Assembly (NCBI GenBank): GCA_025966435.1
Contig: JAICRQ010000011.1
Location: 1-20,265, forward strand
Direction: 5' to 3'
Length of the DNA stretch: 20,265 bases
Source: Anaerolineales bacterium
Lineage (GTDB): Bacteria > Chloroflexota > Anaerolineae > Anaerolineales > Villigracilaceae
Within the stretch, counting starts at the first letter, position 1. Each line of letters begins with the position of its first letter. This document shows positions 1 through 7,398 of this stretch, piece after piece. Below the pieces are notes generated by a model. The model was not told the DNA's origin. It saw nothing but the letters and a program-made list of their open reading frames with translations, and did not search any database. The position numbers and the translations under genes are program-made.

Positions 1-1437
1 CTTGAAGAGATTCTGCGCGGCGAATGGGACTTTGAAGGACATGTCGTTTCAGACTGTTGGGCATTGTCTGATTTTCATCTCAATCACAAAGTCACGAAGG
101 ATGCGGCAGAGACGGTTGCGCTAGCGTTGCAGCGCGGATGCGATCTGGGATGCGACCATGTCTTCAACGAGATTCCCGAAGCGATCCGCCGCGGTCTTAT
201 CACCGAAGCGGATGTGGATCGCGCCCTAGAGCGAACCCTCGGTACGCGCTTCAAGCTTGGCATGTTCGACCCGCCGGAAGACGTGCCCTTCACCTCTATC
301 TCCATGGATGTGGTTGCCAGTGACGAACACCGTCAACTTGCATACCGTACAGCCACCGAGGCGGTGGTTCTGTTGAAAAACAAAGATGACATCCTGCCAA
401 TCAAACCATCCACGAAAAAGATTTTTGTCACGGGTCCCACTGCTACCAGCATGGAAGTGTTGCTCGGCAATTACTATGGCTTCAACAACCAGATGGTCAC
501 TTTGTTGGAGGGGATTACCGGGCGCATCCCGGAAGGCATGGGCATGGAATATACGTCCGGCGCGATGTTGAAGCACCCGCGCGAGATCAAGAGTTCATGG
601 GCGCCCGGCATGGCACAGTCTGCCGATCTTGCGATTGTATGTGCAGGTATCTCTTCCTTCCTCGAGGGGGAAGAGGGCGAATCGCTTCTCTCTCCCATGA
701 ACGGCGACCGCGACGATATCTGCCTGCCGGAGAGCCAGGTGAATTACATCAAGGAGCTGGCGATCCACGGTGTGAGAATCGTGCTCGTCCTGACGGGGGG
801 AAGCCCGATTGCATTGGGCGAGATCGAAGAGATGGTAGATGCGATTCTTTTTGTCTGGTACCCCGGCATGGAGGGCGGTCGCGCGGTAGCGGATGTGCTC
901 TTTGGGGATGTTTCTCCCTCAGGTAAACTTCCGGTCACATTTCCAAAGTCGCTCGATCAATTACCAGCCTTCGACGATTACAGCATGAACGGTCGCACCT
1001 ATCGTTACATGACCGAAGAGCCACTCTATCCATTTGGGTTTGGTCTGAGTTACAGCCGTTTTGAATATTCGGATTTGAAACTCGATCGCAGTGCTATTTT
1101 TGCCGGGGATTCCTTGCAAGTCAGCGTCACTGTTACAAACTGCGGTGATCGGGACGCAGCCGAGGTCGTCCAGTTTTATCTGAGCGATCTCCAGGCTTCG
1201 ACGGTTGTCCCGCTCCATCACCTGGTTGGCTTCGAGCGAGTCATGCTCAAAGCCGGGGAAAGCCGAACTGTGAAATTTACATTGACACCAGAGATGATGT
1301 CGTTTTATAACGATGACGGTAAATTGACTCTCGAACCAGGTGAGTTCCGCCTGGAGGTCGGTGGATGTTCTCCCGGTCAACGCGGTCAGAATCTGGGCGC
1401 GCCCAAACCCTTCACCGCGGTGTTTGAAGTGAAGTAA
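1..1437 (+). CDS. GH3 beta-glycosidase (beta-glucosidase/beta-xylosidase type), 5' truncated by window edge
   Basis: This is the C-terminal part of a retaining family 3 glycoside hydrolase that releases non-reducing-end beta-linked glucose, xylose or similar sugars. The frame is open from base 1, so the N-terminal half of the TIM barrel lies upstream. Translation begins with L-R-G-E-W-x-F-x-G-x-V-V-S-D-C-W, the GH3 nucleophile segment; the Asp is encoded at bases 52-54. A possible TTG start at base 64 lies inside this conserved segment and is rejected. The alpha/beta sandwich domain follows, with an E-G-E-E-G-E-S motif near bases 664-684 of the kind that carries the acid/base Glu, then G-D-R-D-D-I-x-L-P. 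A fibronectin-III-like domain occupies about bases 1130-1437. Its position before xylose isomerase favours beta-xylosidase, but the sequence alone cannot separate that from beta-glucosidase. Localisation is unknown because the N-terminus is missing. Confidence 0.93.
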   Translation, partial: LEEILRGEWDFEGHVVSDCWALSDFHLNHKVTKDAAETVALALQRGCDLGCDHVFNEIPEAIRRGLITEADVDRALERTLGTRFKLGMFDPPEDVPFTSISMDVVASDEHRQLAYRTATEAVVLLKNKDDILPIKPSTKKIFVTGPTATSMEVLLGNYYGFNNQMVTLLEGITGRIPEGMGMEYTSGAMLKHPREIKSSWAPGMAQSADLAIVCAGISSFLEGEEGESLLSPMNGDRDDICLPESQVNYIKELAIHGVRIVLVLTGGSPIALGEIEEMVDAILFVWYPGMEGGRAVADVLFGDVSPSGKLPVTFPKSLDQLPAFDDYSMNGRTYRYMTEEPLYPFGFGLSYSRFEYSDLKLDRSAIFAGDSLQVSVTVTNCGDRDAAEVVQFYLSDLQASTVVPLHHLVGFERVMLKAGESRTVKFTLTPEMMSFYNDDGKLTLEPGEFRLEVGGCSPGQRGQNLGAPKPFTAVFEVK

Positions 1438-1443
1438 ATTCTT

Positions 1444-1500
1444 GACGATGGACAATCGACAATAGACCACTTATGGTCCATCGTCAATCGTCTATGGTCG
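1444..1500. repeat. Inverted array of degenerate 7-bp units (long imperfect hairpin)
   Basis: Between the GH3 and xylose isomerase genes lie four consecutive 7-mers of the form GACNATN (GACGATG, GACAATC, GACAATA, GACCACT; bases 1444-1471). One base later come four 7-mers of the opposite polarity, ATNGTCN (ATGGTCC, ATCGTCA, ATCGTCT, ATGGTCG; bases 1473-1500). The two 27-base arms match at 20 positions and include a perfect 10-bp pair, GACGATGGAC at 1444-1453 with GTCCATCGTC at 1476-1485. It could fold in RNA as a processing or stability hairpin, or be a dispersed palindromic repeat. There is no T-run, so a classic intrinsic terminator is unlikely. Confidence 0.75.
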
Positions 1501-1519
1501 AAACCAACAGGAGCATTTC

Positions 1520-2686
1520 ATGCCAGATTACACCCCCAAACCCGAACACAAATTCACCTTTGGCTTATGGACGGTTGGCAATATCGGTCGTGACCCGTTT
1601 GGTGGCCCGGTACGCGATGTGAAGTCACCTGCCGAATTGGTTCGCCTCCTGGGGGAAGTGGACGCGTGGGGAGTCAACTTTCACGATAATGACCTGATTC
1701 CCATTGACGCGACACCCGCCGAACGCGACCAGATCCTGAAAGAGTTCAAGCAAGCCCTTGCCGATACGGGACTGGTCGTCCCGATGGCGACCACCAATCT
1801 GTTCACCGATCCGGCTTTCAAGGACGGCGCGTTCACATCGAACGACCCTAAAGTGCGCGCCTATGCGTTGCAAAAAACGATGAACGCCATAGACTTGGGT
1901 GTGGAGCTGGGTGCGAAGATCTATGTGTTCTGGGGCGGGCGTGAGGGGACGGAGACTGACGCCGCCAAAGACCCGATCACTGCCATCAAGCGCTCACGCG
2001 AGGCGATGAACTTTCTGTGCGAGTATGTGCTCGATAAAAAATACGACCTGAAGTTCGCGCTGGAAGCCAAGCCCAATGAACCGCGCGGCGATATCTACAA
2101 CTCCACCACGGGGCACATGCTGGCGTTCATCGAAACTCTCGATCACCCACAGATGGTGGGAGTCAACCCGGAAGTGGCGCATGAACACATGGCAGGGCTC
2201 AATTTCGTGCATGGTGTCGCGCAGGCAATGGAAGCGGGTAAGCTGTTCCACATTGACCTGAACGATCAGGCGTTCGGTCGCTACGATCAAGACTTCCGCT
2301 TTGGCGCGGTCAACCTAAAGAGCGCGTTCTTCCTGGTGAAGCTGCTGGAAGATAATGGATACAATAGCAGCCGCCACTTCGATGCGCATGCCTATCGCAG
2401 CGAGGACTATGAAGGCGTCAAGGATTTTGCGCGCGGCTGTATGCGTACGTATTTGATCCTCAAGGAAAAGGCTGCGCAATGGAATGCCGATCAGGAGATT
2501 CAAGATCTTGTTGCGGAGATCAACGCGGACGACGGTTCAATGAGCCAATACTTCGGAGCCTACAGCGCTCAAAAAGCAGAAGCATTGAAGTCTGAAAGCT
2601 TTGATCGCGCTGCCCTGGGCGCCCGCGGACTCCCCTATGAGCGCCTCGACCAGCTCACCGTCGAAGTATTATTAGGCGTGCGCTGA
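1520..2686 (+). CDS. xylA: Xylose isomerase, class I (Streptomyces type)
   Basis: The enzyme converts D-xylose to D-xylulose in the cytoplasm, normally as a metal-dependent tetramer, and is the first step of bacterial xylose catabolism. At 388 residues it has the length of the short class I enzymes and begins with the typical F-T-F-G-L-W-T-V-G segment. Catalytic and metal residues can be placed: His55 in F-H-D-N-D, Glu182 and Lys184 in L-E-A-K-P, Glu218 and His221 in N-P-E-V-A-H-E-H, Asp246, Asp256 and Asp258, and Asp288 in F-D-A-H. Nothing is missing. The ATG at 1520 has an AGGAG site at 1509-1513, which fixes the start. It opens a set continued by the DUF4380-like gene (64 bp gap) and xylulokinase. 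The symbol follows the family role. Confidence 0.97.
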   Translation: MPDYTPKPEHKFTFGLWTVGNIGRDPFGGPVRDVKSPAELVRLLGEVDAWGVNFHDNDLIPIDATPAERDQILKEFKQALADTGLVVPMATTNLFTDPAFKDGAFTSNDPKVRAYALQKTMNAIDLGVELGAKIYVFWGGREGTETDAAKDPITAIKRSREAMNFLCEYVLDKKYDLKFALEAKPNEPRGDIYNSTTGHMLAFIETLDHPQMVGVNPEVAHEHMAGLNFVHGVAQAMEAGKLFHIDLNDQAFGRYDQDFRFGAVNLKSAFFLVKLLEDNGYNSSRHFDAHAYRSEDYEGVKDFARGCMRTYLILKEKAAQWNADQEIQDLVAEINADDGSMSQYFGAYSAQKAEALKSESFDRAALGARGLPYERLDQLTVEVLLGVR

Positions 2687-2750
2687 AATATACCTTCCCA
2701 TTTTCACTGCTCTGTGTCAGTGGTATAACCAGCATTAGGATCTGAAATCA

Positions 2751-3635
2751 ATGGAAAACTCTACGTTTCTCGGGCTTGAATGTCACGCGCTGGAAAATGA
2801 ACAATTGAAATTGCTGATTATGCGTTCCGCAGGGCCGCGTATCCTTTCCTTTGGCTTTAAGGATGGTGACAATCTATTCGCGGAGTTGCCCGATGCCCGG
2901 ATTGATGATTTCGGCAACGACGCGTTTCATTTTTATGGTGGTCATCGTTTGTGGCACGCGCCGGAGGAACCGAGACGCACCTACCTGCCCGATGATTTTC
3001 CTGTGGACATCGTTCCCGCTGAGAACGGATTGACTGTTACACAAAAGACAGAAGCGCAAACCGGTTTGCAGAAAATGATCGAAATTCGCCTCCCTGGCGA
3101 ATCTCCTCAGGTCATCATTACGCATTATCTGACCAATCAGGGGTTATGGCCCGTTACTTGTGCCCCCTGGGCGATCACACAACTGAAACCCGGTGGCACC
3201 GCGATATTGCCGCAAGCTCGCCAGGATACAGGTGTTCTTCCCAATCGATCTCTGGCTTTATGGCCTTACACAGATATGGTGAATCCAAATGTACGCTGGG
3301 GAAGCAACTATATTCTTCTGGATGCAGAGCTGGATTCCCCTTTCAAGATAGGTTTCCCGAACCCGCGCGGCTGGCTGGCATACTGGTGGAATAATACATT
3401 GTTTGTAAAGCGCACCGAGTATGACTCGCAGGCAGAGTATTTTGATTTTGGCAGCTCCAGCGAATGTTATTGTAACCAAACATTCATTGAACTGGAAACA
3501 CTATCTCCCATCCGCACCATTGCACCAGGGGAGACAGTCTCTCATATTGAGACGTGGGAGTTGTATAAGGATATTGATCGACCGCGCCATGAGAGTGACG
3601 CGCAGCGCATTGTAGAAGCATTAGGATTGGAATAG
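2751..3635 (+). CDS. DUF4380 / galactose-mutarotase-like protein
   Basis: A 294-residue soluble protein with no signal peptide or membrane segment. It resembles the DUF4380 group in the galactose-mutarotase-like beta-sandwich superfamily: an early S-A-G-P-R-I-L-S-F-G segment (about residues 26-35), a G-G-H-R-L-W-H-A-P-E motif (about residues 64-73), and a C-terminal E-T-W-E-L-Y strand. Relatives are carbohydrate-binding or epimerase-like folds, mostly without assigned activity. It lies between xylose isomerase and xylulokinase, and xylulokinase starts three bases after its stop, so co-transcription is very likely. A role in interconverting sugar anomers, for example supplying the alpha-anomer of xylose to the isomerase, is a reasonable guess but not shown. 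The ATG at 2751 has a modest AGGA at 2737-2740. Family assignment is from memory of motifs. Confidence 0.75.
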   Translation: MENSTFLGLECHALENEQLKLLIMRSAGPRILSFGFKDGDNLFAELPDARIDDFGNDAFHFYGGHRLWHAPEEPRRTYLPDDFPVDIVPAENGLTVTQKTEAQTGLQKMIEIRLPGESPQVIITHYLTNQGLWPVTCAPWAITQLKPGGTAILPQARQDTGVLPNRSLALWPYTDMVNPNVRWGSNYILLDAELDSPFKIGFPNPRGWLAYWWNNTLFVKRTEYDSQAEYFDFGSSSECYCNQTFIELETLSPIRTIAPGETVSHIETWELYKDIDRPRHESDAQRIVEALGLE

Positions 3636-3638
3636 CAC

Positions 3639-5138
3639 ATGGCGTACTTCCTTGGTATTGACACCTCCACGACAGGAAGCAAGGCGTTGGTTATCAACGA
3701 ACGTGGGGAAGTGGTCGCGGTCGCCTCCTCGCCGCACACGCTGCAGACGCCGCGCCCCTTGTGGTCAGAGCAGGATCCGCGCGAATGGTGGAGGGCAGTG
3801 GCGGCGAGTATCCGCGCTGCATTGGAACAAGCAGGTATCGGCGGGGATGAGATCGCAGCGGTCGGCTTGACGGGGCAGATGCACGGGTTGGTTCTGCTCG
3901 ATGACGAAGGGAATGTCCTTCGTCCCGCCATCCTGTGGAACGACCAGCGCACGCAGAGGCAGTGTGACGAAATCCATGCACGCATAGGAAAAGAAAGATT
4001 TATCCAGATCACCGGCAACGTCGCGCTGCCGGGTTTCACGGCGCCGAAGATTTTATGGGTCAAGGAACATGAGCCGGAGGTGTATGCCCGGGCAAAACAT
4101 ATCCTGCTGCCGAAGGATTACATCCGTTATAAGCTGACGGGGGAATACGCAATGGATAAAGCCGACGGCGCGGGAACGGTCTTGTTCGACCTGCGCTCGC
4201 GCGACTGGTCTGACGAGGTGTTAGCTGCCCTCGAAATTCCGCGTGCCTGGATGCCCAAGACGTTCGAAGGTACGGAATTTACCGGTTCTGTGACCGAAGA
4301 GGCGGCGCAGCTCACGGGGTTGCACGTTGGCACGCCAGTTGCGGCAGGCGGCGGCGACCAGGCGGCGGGTGCTGTAGGGGTGGGCGCGGTGGAGCCGGGG
4401 ATCGTTGGGCTAACCGTTGGGACGAGCGGCGTTGTGTTTGCGACGACGCCCTCTGCGCTGATAGAGCCCGAAGGACGTTTACATGCATTTTGCCATGCAG
4501 TGCCGGGCTTGTGGCATTTTATGGGCGTGATGCTTTCGGCGGCGGGGAGTTTGCAGTGGTATCGCGATACGCTTGCGCCCGATGTATCCTTCGATGAATT
4601 ATTAAAAGAAGCAGAGTCGATCCCAGCAGGGAGTGAAGGCTTACAGTTTCTCCCCTATCTAAGCGGGGAACGTACGCCGCATCCGGACCCGCTGGCGCGC
4701 GGCGCGTTTATCGGGCTGACGGTCCGCCACCGCCGCGCCCACATGACGCGCGCCGTGCTGGAAGGTGTAGCATTTGGTTTGAAGGATAGTTTCACGCTGA
4801 TCCAGAACGCGGGATTGGGCGAGATCACCCAAGTGCGCGCTTCCGGCGGGGGGGCTAAGGGTGCGCTGTGGAGGCAGATCCTGGCGTCCGTACTGGAAGC
4901 GGAACTGGTCACGGTCAATACGACCGAAGGCGCGGCGTATGGCGCGGCATTACTGGCAGGCATCGGCGCGGGCGCATGGGCAGATGTCCTCTCTGCTTCC
5001 CTTGCGTGCATCAAAATTACAGGCAGCACACAACCCGACGCGTCGCAGGTGGACGTTTATCGTCAGGCGTATTCAATTTATCAGGATTTGTACCCGGCCT
5101 TAAAGTCCAGCTTTAGCCGTATGGGTGGGACTGCATGA
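3639..5138 (+). CDS. xylB: Xylulokinase (FGGY family)
   Basis: This kinase phosphorylates D-xylulose to xylulose 5-phosphate with ATP, feeding the pentose-phosphate pathway. At 499 residues it has the normal family length. It has the N-terminal phosphate loop G-I-D-T-S-T-T-G-S-K (residues 6-15), the substrate motif G-Q-M-H-G (near residue 80), W-N-D-Q-R, and the C-terminal G-G-G-D-Q-A-A-G-A segment with the likely catalytic base Asp240. A glycine-rich A-S-G-G-G-A-K nucleotide-binding segment follows. The start lies three bases after the previous stop and has only a weak AGGA at 3623-3626, suggesting translational coupling. Base composition is rich in GCG/GGC codons, so long open frames appear on the opposite strand; these are not genes. 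Other FGGY kinases are possible in principle, but the xylA context supports xylulokinase. Confidence 0.95.
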   Translation: MAYFLGIDTSTTGSKALVINERGEVVAVASSPHTLQTPRPLWSEQDPREWWRAVAASIRAALEQAGIGGDEIAAVGLTGQMHGLVLLDDEGNVLRPAILWNDQRTQRQCDEIHARIGKERFIQITGNVALPGFTAPKILWVKEHEPEVYARAKHILLPKDYIRYKLTGEYAMDKADGAGTVLFDLRSRDWSDEVLAALEIPRAWMPKTFEGTEFTGSVTEEAAQLTGLHVGTPVAAGGGDQAAGAVGVGAVEPGIVGLTVGTSGVVFATTPSALIEPEGRLHAFCHAVPGLWHFMGVMLSAAGSLQWYRDTLAPDVSFDELLKEAESIPAGSEGLQFLPYLSGERTPHPDPLARGAFIGLTVRHRRAHMTRAVLEGVAFGLKDSFTLIQNAGLGEITQVRASGGGAKGALWRQILASVLEAELVTVNTTEGAAYGAALLAGIGAGAWADVLSASLACIKITGSTQPDASQVDVYRQAYSIYQDLYPALKSSFSRMGGTA

Positions 5139-5192
5139 GCGAAAATAGCAATCCGGTAGTGTAACAATATGTAACAGCTCGTAGTTGGGCTA

Positions 5193-5308
5193 AGGAGTGC
5201 ATGCCCATTCTCAGAATCCCGAAAAACGGACTGCTGGACGACTTCAGTGCCCAGCAGTTGATGCCCTCAGGATTCTGAACAATTGGGGCAGCCTGCTAAG
5301 GGACTCCT
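5193..5308. terminator. Nested inverted repeat between convergent genes (structured terminator or RNA element)
   Basis: The 181-bp gap between the xylulokinase stop and the convergent dioxygenase stop holds three nested arm pairs. The outer pair is AGGAGT (5193-5198) with ACTCCT (5303-5308). The middle pair is TCAGAATCC (5211-5219) with GGATTCTGA (5270-5278). The inner pair is ACTGCTGG (5230-5237) with CCAGCAGT (5251-5258), closing a 13-base loop. All three are perfect. Between the outer and middle pairs the arms also share TGCCC and ATT segments. The arrangement can fold as one long branched stem on either strand. It has no T-run, so a bidirectional terminator is an inference; a remnant of a small inverted-repeat element is another option. 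Confidence 0.5.
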
Positions 5309-5319
5309 GACGTGCAAGA

Positions 5320-6201
5320 CTACATGGGAGCCTTTCCCATCACGAGTCCCTCTATACTGTGTGGGGTTTTGAGCGGAGGCAAATTCGAAGTCGTATCTGC
5401 GACGATTTCACAGCTCAGGTGCTGTTTTAGCGCGTCGTCCAGGCTGTCATAAAATGCCTGCGACATCTTCAGCGTTGGCGCTATATAGTCTGCTGGACGT
5501 TCAATGATGGTTGCCGAGTGGGCTCGGTCTTCGCGCGAGACGACACCCAGAATAATAACAGGGCGCATGCGATCGTTATTCTTGGAACCTCTGTGGATGG
5601 TTAGGCCACTTCGTACAGACACGCTACCGCGCTTCGCAAGGCGTGGCACCATCCTCTGATTGTATGTTTCCTTCTTTTCACCGACCGGGAACATTTCTTT
5701 TACAAAGTCGGATCCGTCATCAAAGTGCGTACCAGGCGCAATATGGAACGGTCCCATTGACGGTGTTACATCCACTGTCGAAGCATTAATGCACAGGGAT
5801 GTCAGTCGGCGATGGAGGCGCGTGGGATCGGGCAAGGGGAAATCACGGTGCGGCGGCTGGTCGGGCGCCCCAGGGAGAGGGATATCGGCGCCAAGCTCGA
5901 CGATTTCATACTGATCGGTAAGTATCTCGCGGCTCAGCTCGATAACGGCGGGATTGGTCACCAGCTCAATAAATCCTCGTAAACGCTCCGGGTATAGCTC
6001 GATGTAGAAGCGGCTCCATCCCCGAAACGCAACACCTTCTCCGCCCTCAACCTTGAGGGCATTGATGAATTGAAGCCCCACGTCCTCGTCTAGCTCGTCT
6101 GCCCACCGGACGGGCAGGAGATCGGGTATGTTGGTAACCCCGCGTTCATAAATGTCTTTGCTCAACTGCTTAAAATCCAGAGCTGTAGCTAATGCACTCA
6201 T
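5320..6201 (-). CDS. Phytanoyl-CoA dioxygenase (PhyH) family Fe(II)/2-oxoglutarate oxygenase
   Basis: A 293-residue soluble protein of the PhyH superfamily, enzymes that hydroxylate small molecules with Fe(II), O2 and usually 2-oxoglutarate. The metal triad is visible: H-R-D at His118 and Asp120, and the distal His203 in L-T-I-H-R-G-S-K-N. The M-G-P-F-H-I-A-P-G-T-H segment near residues 149-159 is typical of the family. The substrate cannot be predicted; most bacterial members are uncharacterised. The start is supported by an AAGGAGA site 6 bases upstream (plus-strand 6208-6214). It converges on xylulokinase and is divergent from the ArsR-like regulator across an 80-bp AT-rich spacer, so it may be controlled by that protein. 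No role in pentose use is evident. Confidence 0.88.
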   Translation of the reverse strand: MSALATALDFKQLSKDIYERGVTNIPDLLPVRWADELDEDVGLQFINALKVEGGEGVAFRGWSRFYIELYPERLRGFIELVTNPAVIELSREILTDQYEIVELGADIPLPGAPDQPPHRDFPLPDPTRLHRRLTSLCINASTVDVTPSMGPFHIAPGTHFDDGSDFVKEMFPVGEKKETYNQRMVPRLAKRGSVSVRSGLTIHRGSKNNDRMRPVIILGVVSREDRAHSATIIERPADYIAPTLKMSQAFYDSLDDALKQHLSCEIVADTTSNLPPLKTPHSIEGLVMGKAPM

Positions 6202-6230
6202 AGATATCTCCTTATATGAATTATTGGCTA

Positions 6231-6258
6231 TTGACTTTTATTATAAATGAAATATAAT
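6231..6258 (+). promoter_or_regulatory. Sigma70-like promoter of the ArsR-like regulator gene
   Basis: TTGACT (6231-6236) and a perfect TATAAT (6253-6258) are separated by 16 bp. Transcription would begin near 6265, leaving a leader of only about 17 bases before the ATG at 6282. GGAG at 6264-6267 is the only candidate ribosome site and lies at the very start of such a transcript, so the message may be nearly leaderless. The surrounding spacer is much more AT-rich than the rest of the window. Confidence 0.6.
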
Positions 6259-6287
6259 TTTATGGAGTAAAACATAATTTTATGTTT
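6254..6287. promoter_or_regulatory. Candidate operators: 11-bp direct repeats 20 bp apart
   Basis: The sequence ATAATTTTATG occurs twice, at 6254-6264 and 6274-6284. The 20-bp period is about two helical turns, placing both copies on the same DNA face. The first copy overlaps the -10 box and the second the annotated start codon. The second copy is also the core of an 8-2-8 palindrome, AAACATAA (6270-6277) with TTATGTTT (6280-6287). This is the layout expected for autorepression by the winged-helix protein encoded immediately downstream, and could also affect the divergent dioxygenase gene. Binding is inferred, not shown. Confidence 0.55.
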
Positions 6288-7274
6288 CCAACTGGCACCC
6301 CCCCCATTATAGCCAGCTCCCAACCCATCCCCTATGCTCGTGTGCTGGAACTCCTCGTTGATGACCATAACCTCCAAACCCTGGAGGCAGTGACTAAAGC
6401 ACTGGGTTCAGAAACGCGGCTGGAGATTTTGCGCTTTTTAAGCGCCCATACCTGTAGTGTGCTTGAGATCGCTGAGGCTCTCAACCTACCCCCTTCCACT
6501 GCCAATCTTCATATAAGTGTTCTTGAGAAAGCCGGGTTGATTGAAACGGAACTCCGGCCGGCAATCCGCGGATTGCAGAAGGTCTGTGCCCGCGTTTACG
6601 ACCGCATCGTCATCCAGCTGCCAGCGGATACGGAGCGAGAGGGCACGACCGTAGAGGTCTCTATGCCGATCGGGGCGTTTGTGGATATCCATGTCACTCC
6701 CACCTGCGGACTGACAGGTGAACTGGGGATCATTGGCCACCTCGATGACCCGGGCTCATTCTATGAACCCGAGCGCATACAGGCCCAGTTGCTATGGTTC
6801 CGCCGGGGTTATGTGGAATATCGCTTCCCGAACCGCTTACCTCCGAATGTCGTTCTGGACGATATTGAAGTGAGCTTTGAAGTTTGTTCGGAGGCACCTT
6901 TGCATCACGCGGGCTGGCCTTCCGATGTCACGGTCTGGATTGGTGATGTTGAGATCGGTACGTGGACAAGCCCAGCCGACTTTGGCGGAGAACGCGGTGC
7001 ATTGACACCTACCTGGTGGGGGATTCAAAACTCACAATACGGGTTGCTCAAAGTCTGGAAAGTTACCAACAATGGAACGTATGTGGATGGACTGCAGGTG
7101 TCGAAAGTAACGCTTCACAACCTGTCACTAAAGCCTGGCGATCCGATCCCGGTGCGGATTGGCATTAAGGATGGCGCCTCCAATATTGGCGGCATGAATT
7201 TGTTCGGCAGTAAATTTGGCAATTATCCTCAAGACATTGTCCTAAGGCAGCATTTCAAACGAGCCCCCAGATAA
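6282..7274 (+). CDS. ArsR-type winged-helix regulator with a large beta-rich C-terminal domain
   Basis: Residues about 31-105 form an ArsR-like winged helix: A-L-G-S-E-T-R-L-E-I-L-R-F-L, then the recognition-helix segment L-P-P-S-T-A-N-L-H-I-S-V-L-E-K-A-G-L-I-E. The other ~225 residues are not found in short ArsR metal sensors. They are rich in predicted strands, aromatics and Gly, as in jelly-roll or carbohydrate-binding folds (for example P-T-W-W-G-I-Q-N-S-Q-Y-G near residue 245). No Cys-x-Cys metal site is seen; the Cys in the helix region is isolated. The protein is 330 residues, against about 100 for classical ArsR. Next to a sugar transporter, a sugar-sensing role for the C-terminal part is a fair inference. 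The ATG at 6282 is the first Met, but residues 1-25 look unconserved; GTG at 6342 is an alternative with no clear ribosome site. Confidence 0.85.
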   Translation: MFPTGTPPIIASSQPIPYARVLELLVDDHNLQTLEAVTKALGSETRLEILRFLSAHTCSVLEIAEALNLPPSTANLHISVLEKAGLIETELRPAIRGLQKVCARVYDRIVIQLPADTEREGTTVEVSMPIGAFVDIHVTPTCGLTGELGIIGHLDDPGSFYEPERIQAQLLWFRRGYVEYRFPNRLPPNVVLDDIEVSFEVCSEAPLHHAGWPSDVTVWIGDVEIGTWTSPADFGGERGALTPTWWGIQNSQYGLLKVWKVTNNGTYVDGLQVSKVTLHNLSLKPGDPIPVRIGIKDGASNIGGMNLFGSKFGNYPQDIVLRQHFKRAPR

Positions 7275-7282
7275 TCCACAAG

Positions 7283-7329
7283 GGGCGCTGCGCGTTTTAT
7301 GTTCTGGCAAACAGCGCTGCGCAACGCCC
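7283..7329 (+). terminator. GC-rich hairpin after the regulator gene
   Basis: GGGCGCTGCGC (7283-7293) pairs with GCGCAACGCCC (7319-7329) at 10 of 11 positions, with a 25-base loop. It starts nine bases after the regulator's stop. The 9-mer GCGCTGCGC is also directly repeated at 7285-7293 and 7314-7322. There is no T-run behind the 3' arm, so it may be a weak or factor-assisted terminator, or only a stem. Confidence 0.35.
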
Positions 7330-7398
7330 GAGAGAGGAGGTGGTCGTCTCAAAGCAAAGTTTGTCATAGAGCTTTCTCACTATTGCAATGTGCAAGTT

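Noticed and set aside
64..1437. A complete GH3-like gene starting at the TTG at base 64
   Set aside because: The frame is open back to base 1 and includes the conserved nucleophile segment, so the gene starts upstream of the window.
961..1470. 169-codon open frame on the minus strand
   Set aside because: It is antisense to the GH3 gene, shows no recognisable motif, and runs into the heptamer repeat.
2706..2723. CACTG/CAGTG stem after xylose isomerase as a terminator
   Set aside because: The arms are five bases with no T-run, and the next gene appears to be in the same operon.
3542..4063. 173-codon open frame on the minus strand
   Set aside because: It spans the junction of two coding genes in antisense and has low-complexity Ser/Arg/Ala composition from GC-rich codons.
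5157..5177. Two TGTAACA copies after xylulokinase as regulator sites, related to TGTTAC/GTAACA near 17225
   Set aside because: The motif is short and AT-biased, and the first site lies downstream of genes where an operator is not expected.
7383..7395. TTGCA-3-TGCAA inverted repeat as an operator
   Set aside because: Arms of five bases are within chance expectation, and a much better palindrome lies just downstream.
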